Positions 1 through 5,182 of a stretch of 8,271 bases of DNA are shown one piece after another. The DNA lies in contig CAJJZO010000073.1 of assembly GCA_905197585.1 (NCBI GenBank), positions 1-8,271 on the forward strand, read 5' to 3'. Origin of the DNA: an uncultured Collinsella sp. (GTDB lineage Bacteria; Actinomycetota; Coriobacteriia; Coriobacteriales; Coriobacteriaceae). The stretch's first letter is position 1, and every line of letters starts with the position of its first letter. The notes below the pieces were generated by a model. That model ran no database searches. It saw only the letters and a list, made by a program, of their open reading frames with translations, and had not been told where the DNA came from. The translations under genes were made by a program, and so were the position numbers.

Positions 1-1
1 G

Positions 2-1333
2 GTTTTTTGGGGCCTGCTGATGCTTTCCGTCCTTGTGTTTTTGCACGAGGGCGGCCACTTTTTGGCGGCGCGTGCCTGCGGCGTCCGTGTGACCGAGTTC
101 TTTTTGGGCCTGCCGTGTCGCTTTGACATCCATTACACGTCACGTCGCATTGGAACCAAGTTTGGCGTGACCCCGCTGCTGCTGGGTGGCTACGCTGCCA
201 TCTGCGGTATGGATCCGACCGACGTCTCGTGCGCCGATCGCGTGCTCGCGGCTATCTATCGTCATGGTCGCGTGACCGTGGCCGACCTTGCCGCCGAGCT
301 CGAGCTATCCGAGGAGGTTGTGCTCGAGGCATGCGCCTTGCTCTTGGGTTGGGGCTCTATCGCGCCTTGGTATGAGGAAGGGGAGAAGCCCTCGCCGAGC
401 TACTATCCCACCAAGTATCAGACGCTGCCACGAGATGCGGCGGGTTACACCACCTTTGACGGCCGCCGTTTCGATCGAGAGCATGCGACTACCGAGGGCG
501 ATGTGTGGGAGCTGCCGTGCGGCGAAGCCGAGTTCCTTGCGCAAGAGCGTTCGCATACCTATCTGGGCCAGGGTTTTCTCAAGCGCGCCTTTATGCTGCT
601 CGCGGGCATTCTCGTCAATATCCTGACGGGCTTTTTGCTGCTTATGAGCATCTACTCTATTGCGGGTGTCACCGTGCCGATGGATACCAACGTGATCGGT
701 CAGGTTGACGAGGGTTCTATTGCTGCCAAGGCGGGTATCGAGGGCGGCGACGCGATCCTTTCGGTTGACGGAGTATCGTGCTCTACCTGGATGGACGTTT
801 ACGATGCCATCGGCAAGGCCGCCGGTAAGGACGATATCGCCATTGAGTATGAGCGCGACGGCAAGCAGCATTCGACCTCGGTTGCGCTCAAAGAGGACGA
901 GCGGTTAGGTGTGTATGCTTCTACGGAGGTAGTCCGTTTGGACCCTATCACCTCGGCGCGTCTGTCATTCTCCTATGTCGTGCAGACCGCGGAGGGCGTG
1001 ATGCGCCTGCTCCAGCCGCAGCATACGATGGAGATTCTCGATCAGTCTTCTTCGATCGTGGGCATTAGCGTTATGTCCTCACAGGCTGCTGCTGCCGGCC
1101 CTGCCACGTTCCTTTCGTTTGCCGCCCTCATTTCGTTCTCGCTTGGCTTTATGAACCTGCTGCCCATCCCACCACTCGATGGCGGCAAGCTGGTCATCGA
1201 GATCATTCAAAAGATTGCTGGCCGCGAGCTTCCGCTCAAGGTCCAGACGATTGTGAGCTATGTGGGCATCGCGCTCTTTGCGCTGCTGTTTGTCTATATG
1301 CTTCGTTCCGACGTCCTTCGATTTATCCTGTAG
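2..1333 (+). CDS. rseP: RseP-type site-2 intramembrane zinc metalloprotease (5' end cut by window)
   Basis: The protein cuts membrane-spanning substrates, such as anti-sigma factors or signal-peptide remnants, inside the membrane. The frame is open from base 2, so the first ATG at 20 is internal and the true start lies upstream. Numbering from that ATG: the zinc motif HEGGH is at 9-13 in TM1; the membrane-reentrant GGY element is at 56-58; TM2 (about 187-212) carries AG-hydrophobic-N; one PDZ domain is at about 222-300, where E. coli RseP has two; TM3 carries NLLPIPPLDGG at 379-389, with D387 the expected third metal ligand; TM4 is at about 409-428. Residues 65-180, between GGY and TM2, form a long cytoplasmic insert whose first half resembles a winged helix. 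ispG begins 13 nt after the stop, so the two are probably one transcription unit. dxr is a common upstream neighbour in this family but is outside the window. The family call is firm; the substrate is unknown. Confidence 0.93.
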   Translation, partial: VFWGLLMLSVLVFLHEGGHFLAARACGVRVTEFFLGLPCRFDIHYTSRRIGTKFGVTPLLLGGYAAICGMDPTDVSCADRVLAAIYRHGRVTVADLAAELELSEEVVLEACALLLGWGSIAPWYEEGEKPSPSYYPTKYQTLPRDAAGYTTFDGRRFDREHATTEGDVWELPCGEAEFLAQERSHTYLGQGFLKRAFMLLAGILVNILTGFLLLMSIYSIAGVTVPMDTNVIGQVDEGSIAAKAGIEGGDAILSVDGVSCSTWMDVYDAIGKAAGKDDIAIEYERDGKQHSTSVALKEDERLGVYASTEVVRLDPITSARLSFSYVVQTAEGVMRLLQPQHTMEILDQSSSIVGISVMSSQAAAAGPATFLSFAALISFSLGFMNLLPIPPLDGGKLVIEIIQKIAGRELPLKVQTIVSYVGIALFALLFVYMLRSDVLRFIL

Positions 1334-1349
1334 GGGAGTGTTTGGATTG
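1333..1349 (+). promoter_or_regulatory. Ribosome binding site that sets the TTG start of ispG
   Basis: GGGGAG at 1333-1338 overlaps the last base of the rseP stop codon and sits 8 nt before TTG 1347-1349. No ATG lies in the right frame near the expected IspG N-terminus. The in-frame GTG at 1338 overlaps the Shine-Dalgarno itself, and the ATG at 1260 is deep inside rseP. TTG 1347 is therefore the best start. Confidence 0.75.
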
Positions 1350-2429
1350 TCTTTATCCCATCCTTTGCCTCGCGAGTTGACGCGCCCCGTGCATGTGGGC
1401 GGTGTGCAGATCGGTGGCGGCGCGCCGGTGGTGGTCCAATCCATGACCTGCACCGATACCGCTGACGCCCAGGCAACGCTTGCGCAAGTGTGCGCGTTGG
1501 CGCAGGCTGGCTGCGATATCGTGCGTGTGAGCGTGCCCACCGAGGCCGCGCTTGAGGGTTTTCGCACCATCTGTGCCGAGTCTCCGGTGCCGATCGTTGC
1601 CGATATTCACTTTAACCATAAACTCGCCATCGGCGCCGTCGAGGCTGGTGCCGCCAAGCTTCGCATCAATCCCGGCAATATCGGCGATTGGGCCAAGGTT
1701 GACGCGGTGATTGATGCTGCGGGTGCCGCTGGGTGCGCGATTCGCATTGGCGTGAACGCGGGCTCGCTTGAGCAGGATATCGCCGAGCGCGATGACCTCA
1801 CGCAGCCCGAAAAGCTCGTGATGTCTAGCGAGCGCTTTGTGCGGCACTTTGAGGATCGTGGGTTTACCAACATTGTGCTTTCCGCCAAGGCCCATAGCGT
1901 ACAGACGACGCTCGATACCTATCGAGCCCTGTCGCGTGAGATTCCACACGTTCCGCTTCACCTGGGCGTAACCGAGGCGGGTACCAAGCTCCAGGGCACC
2001 ATCAAGAGCTCTGTAGGCTTGGGTATCTTGCTTTCCGAAGGCATTGGCGACACCATGCGTGTGTCGCTCACAGCTGATCCGGTTGAGGAGCCGCCGGTTG
2101 TCTGGGGTATTCTGCAGTCGTTGGGCCTGCGTCGCCGTGGCCCCGAGATTGTCTCGTGCCCCACGTGCGCCCGCTGCCAGGTTAACCTTATTCCCATTGC
2201 CGAGGAGGTTACCGAGCGGCTTAAGAACTACTCCGCGTCGCTTTCGATCGCTGTGATGGGATGTGCCGTTAATGGCCCCGGCGAGGCTTCTGATGCCGAT
2301 CTGGGCGTTGCTTGCGGACGTGGTCAGGCCTTGCTCTTTTCGCATGGCCAGATCATTGGTAAAGTAGCTGAGGACCAAATTGTCGACGCGCTTATGGCAG
2401 AGGTCGACAAACTTATTGAGGAGAAATAA
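1347..2429 (+). CDS. ispG: 4-hydroxy-3-methylbut-2-en-1-yl diphosphate synthase (IspG/GcpE)
   Basis: IspG is a cytosolic 4Fe-4S enzyme of the MEP pathway. It reductively converts methylerythritol cyclodiphosphate to HMBPP, the penultimate step to isoprenoid precursors. With the TTG start the protein is 360 aa, near the usual short bacterial form without the plant-type insert. The N-terminal TIM-barrel part shows VHVGGVQIGGGAPVVVQSMT, the usual family opening, then VADIHFNHKLA and KLRINPGNIG. The C-terminal cluster domain shows SCPTCARC (C271 and C274) and GCAVNGPGEA (C306, E313), matching the three cluster cysteines and the glutamate of the E. coli enzyme, each shifted by one residue. It lies between rseP and proS, with 13 nt and 0 nt gaps, so it is almost certainly translated from the same mRNA. 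An ATG-only gene caller would extend it wrongly to 1260, overlapping rseP. Confidence 0.96.
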   Translation: MSLSHPLPRELTRPVHVGGVQIGGGAPVVVQSMTCTDTADAQATLAQVCALAQAGCDIVRVSVPTEAALEGFRTICAESPVPIVADIHFNHKLAIGAVEAGAAKLRINPGNIGDWAKVDAVIDAAGAAGCAIRIGVNAGSLEQDIAERDDLTQPEKLVMSSERFVRHFEDRGFTNIVLSAKAHSVQTTLDTYRALSREIPHVPLHLGVTEAGTKLQGTIKSSVGLGILLSEGIGDTMRVSLTADPVEEPPVVWGILQSLGLRRRGPEIVSCPTCARCQVNLIPIAEEVTERLKNYSASLSIAVMGCAVNGPGEASDADLGVACGRGQALLFSHGQIIGKVAEDQIVDALMAEVDKLIEEK

Positions 2430-2432
2430 ATG
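2418..2432 (+). promoter_or_regulatory. Ribosome binding site of proS inside the ispG 3' end
   Basis: GAGGAG at 2418-2423 lies within the last ispG codons, 6 nt before ATG 2430. That spacing picks 2430 over the in-frame ATGs at 2442 and 2448. The start codon immediately follows the ispG TAA (2427-2429), an arrangement typical of translational coupling. Confidence 0.7.
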
Positions 2433-4151
2433 ACCCGAGCAATGTATATGTCTAAGCTTTACGCGCCGACGCTCAAAGAGGATCCGGCGGACGCCGAGCT
2501 TGCGAGCCACCGTCTGCTGCTTCGCGCCGGCATGATTCGCAAGGAGGCCGCCGGCCTGTATTCCTATCTGCCGCTCGCATGGCGCTCGATCCGCAAGATC
2601 GAGAACATCGTGCGCGACGAGATGGATGCTGCTGGCGCCCAGGAGCTCATGATGCCCATTATGGTCGATGCCGAGCTGTGGCGTGAGTCCGGCCGCATCG
2701 ATGCCTATGGCAAGGAGCTCGTGCGCTTTGATGACCGTCACGGCCGCGAGTTTGTTCTCGGACCCACGCACGAGGAGACCGTGACTGCCCTGGTGCGCAA
2801 TGAGCTGCGTTCCTACAAGCAGCTACCCGTTAACCTCTACCACATCCAGGATAAGTTCCGCGACGAGTTCCGCCCCCGCTTTGGCCTGATGCGCGGTCGC
2901 GAGTTCATCATGAAGGACGCCTACAGCTTCTCCGCCACACAGGAGAGTCTGCAGGAGGAGTACGACAAGATGAAGCAGGCCTACGCTAACATTTGCGAGC
3001 GCTGCTACATCAAGGCCCTGCCTGTTGTCGCCGACTCCGGCGAGATCGGTGGCGATACCTCCGTCGAGTACATGGCTTTGGCCGACGCCGGCGAGGCTTC
3101 GCTCGTCTACTGCGACGATTGCGGCTTTGCTGCCGATGACGAGGCGGCAAGCACCAAGGTCGTCGTGACCGAGGGTCCTGGTGACGGTACGCTCACCAAG
3201 GTTGAGACTCCGGGCATGGGCACCATTGAGGCTGTTGCTAAGTTCTTTGGGTTCCCCGAGAACGGTACGCGAAAGTCGCTGGCGCTCATCGACGCCGAGG
3301 GCAGGCCGGTCGTGGCCATCGTTCCGGGCGACCACGAGCTCAATGACTGCAAGGCCGAGCATGTCTTTGGCAAGGGTTATCGCATGATGACTGATGAGGA
3401 GCTCCAGACTTATGGTCTGCATAAGGGCTTTATTGGACCGGTTAACCTGCCCGAAGGCATCCGTCTGGTGTGCGACGAGAGCCTGCGCGAGTCCAAGCAG
3501 TGGGCTTGCGGTGCCAACGAGGTCGATTATCACTTTACCGGCGCCTGCCCCGAGCGCGACTTTACCGTCGACGAGTGGGCCGACCTGGTAACCGTCGTTG
3601 CCGGCGATCCCTGCCCGCACTGCGGCAAGCCGCTCTCTGCTGCTCGCGGCATCGAGGTCTCCCAGGTCTTCCAGCTGGGCACCAAGTACTCCGAGGCCAT
3701 GGGTGCCACCTTTATGGACGAGGACGGCAAGGAGAAGCCGCTTATCATGGGTTGCTACGGCGTGGGCGTGTCCCGCTCGCTCGCTGCCGTCGTGGAGCAG
3801 CACAACGACGAGCACGGTATCGTCTGGCCGGTCTCCGTTGCCCCGTACGAGGTTGCTGTTATTCCGCTCGACCCCAAGAAGGGGGAGTGCGCTACCGTCT
3901 GCGAGCAAATCGTCGAGGCTCTTTGTGCCGAGGGTATCGAGGTTGTCGTCGATGACCGTGACGAGCGTCCCGGCTTTAAGTTTGCCGACAATGACCTTAT
4001 GGGCTTCCCGTATCAGGTGATTCTGGGCAAGCGCGGCCTTAAGAACGGTACCGTTGAGCTCAAGGACCGTGCTACGGGCGAGCGCGAGGATGTGGCGATT
4101 GATGAGGTCGTCGCTAAGGTCGCCGAGCTTGTGAAGGCAGCGCGCCGTTAA
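2430..4151 (+). CDS. proS: Prolyl-tRNA synthetase, bacterial type with editing domain
   Basis: This cytosolic class II aminoacyl-tRNA synthetase charges tRNA-Pro, and it is 573 aa, the usual length for the bacterial form. The class IIa catalytic core begins with the motif 1 region (about 37-80, GLYSYLPLAWRSIRKIE). The motif 2 region at 136-167 includes FRDEFRPRFGLMRGREFIMK, and the TXE-type loop GPTHEET is at 111-117. An insertion (about 225-405) corresponds to the INS/YbaK-like editing domain that removes mischarged Ala-tRNA-Pro; RKSLALI at 281-287 and VPGDHELN at 298-305 fit it. Motif 3 follows at 440-455 (GCYGVGVSRSLAAV), then the anticodon-binding domain (about 470-573). CxxC pairs at 228/231 and 395/398 bracket the editing domain. 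proS is the last gene of the rseP-ispG-proS run and ends 33 nt before a strong terminator. Confidence 0.98.
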   Translation: MTRAMYMSKLYAPTLKEDPADAELASHRLLLRAGMIRKEAAGLYSYLPLAWRSIRKIENIVRDEMDAAGAQELMMPIMVDAELWRESGRIDAYGKELVRFDDRHGREFVLGPTHEETVTALVRNELRSYKQLPVNLYHIQDKFRDEFRPRFGLMRGREFIMKDAYSFSATQESLQEEYDKMKQAYANICERCYIKALPVVADSGEIGGDTSVEYMALADAGEASLVYCDDCGFAADDEAASTKVVVTEGPGDGTLTKVETPGMGTIEAVAKFFGFPENGTRKSLALIDAEGRPVVAIVPGDHELNDCKAEHVFGKGYRMMTDEELQTYGLHKGFIGPVNLPEGIRLVCDESLRESKQWACGANEVDYHFTGACPERDFTVDEWADLVTVVAGDPCPHCGKPLSAARGIEVSQVFQLGTKYSEAMGATFMDEDGKEKPLIMGCYGVGVSRSLAAVVEQHNDEHGIVWPVSVAPYEVAVIPLDPKKGECATVCEQIVEALCAEGIEVVVDDRDERPGFKFADNDLMGFPYQVILGKRGLKNGTVELKDRATGEREDVAIDEVVAKVAELVKAARR

Positions 4152-4184
4152 TCGACATTTCTGCTAGTAGATGTAATTGCAGGG

Positions 4185-4229
4185 CTGCTCCGTATCTCTC
4201 TTAGGACGAGATGCGGAGCAGTCTTTTTT
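4185..4229 (+). terminator. Intrinsic terminator of the rseP-ispG-proS run
   Basis: A 14-bp stem pairs 4185-4198 with 4208-4221, with a single U-G wobble and a 9-nt loop. It is followed by a run of six T at 4224-4229. It starts 33 nt after the proS stop and is oriented for + strand transcription. The opposite strand has no T run after the stem. Confidence 0.92.
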
Positions 4230-4256
4230 GTTGCGTGAATATGCTCGACGGGTAAA

Positions 4257-4294
4257 GGAAAACCCCGTAGCCCAAACGAGCTGCGGGGTTTTCC
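4257..4294 (-). terminator. Second hairpin terminator, mainly for the kinase gene on the - strand
   Basis: Bases 4257-4271 pair with 4280-4294 to form a 15-bp stem with one U-G wobble and an 8-nt loop. The core is GGAAAACCCCG/CGGGGTTTTCC. The stem carries an A tract on one arm and a T tract on the other, so it can work in both directions. It lies 36 nt past the stop of the - strand kinase gene. Read on the - strand it continues with a T-rich stretch (TTTACCC). It may also be a backup for readthrough past the proS terminator. Confidence 0.8.
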
Positions 4295-4329
4295 TATGTG
4301 CTTCCGATGCGAAATAAATCGCTCAGATA

Positions 4330-5094
4330 TTACTGATAATCGACGACGTCGATCCAGTTCTTAAGGAACTCATCGTTCACGTTGCGCTTACGAGCGAGCT
4401 CGGAAGCGGCGACGATGCTCGTCCACTGACGCACGACCTGCATGGGCATGTCGGCGCGGTCGCAGTAGAGCTCCAGGTAGGCCTCGGCCTGGTCCTTGCT
4501 GTTGAGGGCAAAGAGCAGGTAAGTGGTGGCAACGTCGGCAGCAGGGGAGCCCTGGGTGGCATGTGCCCAGTCGCAGACGTACAGCTGGCCGTCGTCGCCG
4601 ACGATGACGTTGGAGGGGTTGAAGTCGCCGTGGCAGACCTTGAACTCCTTGGTCATGCCGTCCAGACGCTCCTGAAGGTTGTAGCGCGTGGTGGCATTGA
4701 GCTGATCAAGGCTGTCGATCATGCGGGCGAACTTGTCGCGCTGACGGTTGAGCAGCGGGGAGGTGTAGCCGTGGATCTCGATCTGGAGGTCGACGAACAT
4801 CTCAAGGTACTCACCAAAGCGCTGGGGCTCGGCAGTCATCTTCTCGGCAAGGGTGGTGCCCGGAACCTTCTCGGTCACGAGCGCCCAGCCGTTGGCGTTC
4901 TCGAGCTGGGAAACCTCGAGAGCCTTGGGGCTGCGGATGCCGCACTCATTGATGCGGGCAAGATTCAAAGCCTCGTTGAACACGTCGGAGACGGGCTTGG
5001 TCTCGTTAAAGACCTTGACGATCTTGTCGCCCAGGTCGTAAACGACCTTGTTGCCGCGACGGACGAGCTCGGTCTTGGAATCGGGTAGCAGCAT
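4330..5094 (-). CDS. Phosphotransferase of the APH/choline-kinase fold, substrate unknown
   Basis: The 254-aa soluble protein has the aminoglycoside-phosphotransferase/choline-kinase-type fold. The N-lobe shows VVYDLGDKIVKVFN (17-30), with K24 or K27 the likely ATP-anchoring lysine, and a helix (38-50) with E41 as its possible partner. The hinge is WALVTEKVPGTTL (70-82). The catalytic loop is VCHGDFNPSNVIV (153-165), with H155, D157 and N162 at the family positions. The metal-binding segment is LYVCDWAHA (171-179), with D175. All expected catalytic residues are present, so it is probably active. Nothing indicates the substrate: choline, thiamine, a sugar, fructosamine-like or drug kinases are all possible, and antibiotic resistance should not be assumed. 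The start is supported by GAAAGGA at 5102-5108 (- strand), 7 nt upstream of the ATG. It lies 88 nt downstream of adhE on the same strand, with a hairpin between them, so it may be co-transcribed or only partly so. Confidence 0.85.
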   Translation of the reverse strand: MLLPDSKTELVRRGNKVVYDLGDKIVKVFNETKPVSDVFNEALNLARINECGIRSPKALEVSQLENANGWALVTEKVPGTTLAEKMTAEPQRFGEYLEMFVDLQIEIHGYTSPLLNRQRDKFARMIDSLDQLNATTRYNLQERLDGMTKEFKVCHGDFNPSNVIVGDDGQLYVCDWAHATQGSPAADVATTYLLFALNSKDQAEAYLELYCDRADMPMQVVRQWTSIVAASELARKRNVNDEFLKNWIDVVDYQ

Positions 5095-5126
5095 GGTTGC
5101 ATCCTTTCAACGATGCGATAGAAGCG

Positions 5127-5165
5127 ACGGCGGGGGTGTGTGAAACACCCGTGCACCCCCGCCGT
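5127..5165 (-). repeat. GC-rich hairpin between adhE and the kinase gene
   Basis: Bases 5127-5138 (ACGGCGGGGGTG) pair perfectly with 5154-5165, giving a 12-bp, mostly G-C stem around a 15-nt loop. An alternative inner pairing GGGTGT/ACACCC is possible. On the adhE-sense strand no T run follows the stem; the T-rich stretch precedes it. It is therefore not a textbook terminator. It may be a leaky terminator, an RNA processing or stability element that sets the adhE:kinase ratio, or simply the 3' end barrier of the adhE mRNA. Confidence 0.6.
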
Positions 5166-5182
5166 TAAAAACCGTGCTAAAA

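Noticed and set aside
1260..1346. N-terminal extension of ispG starting at ATG 1260
   Set aside because: It overlaps the rseP coding region, has no family similarity, and a far better ribosome binding site serves TTG 1347.
1353..2771. A 472-codon - strand open frame across ispG and the start of proS
   Set aside because: It is a codon-register shadow of ispG and proS. It crosses two firmly identified genes and has no recognisable motif.
2823..3908. A 361-codon - strand open frame inside proS
   Set aside because: It has the same shadow register, no domain and no ribosome binding site worth noting; proS is unambiguous here.
4561..5088. A 175-codon + strand open frame opposite the kinase gene
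   Set aside because: It is a codon-register shadow. The - strand protein has full kinase motifs and a good Shine-Dalgarno.
4330..5094. Kinase gene as an antibiotic resistance determinant
   Set aside because: The fold is shared with many metabolic kinases. No resistance-specific feature or mobile context adjoins it; the transposase remnant is almost 3 kb away on the far side of adhE.
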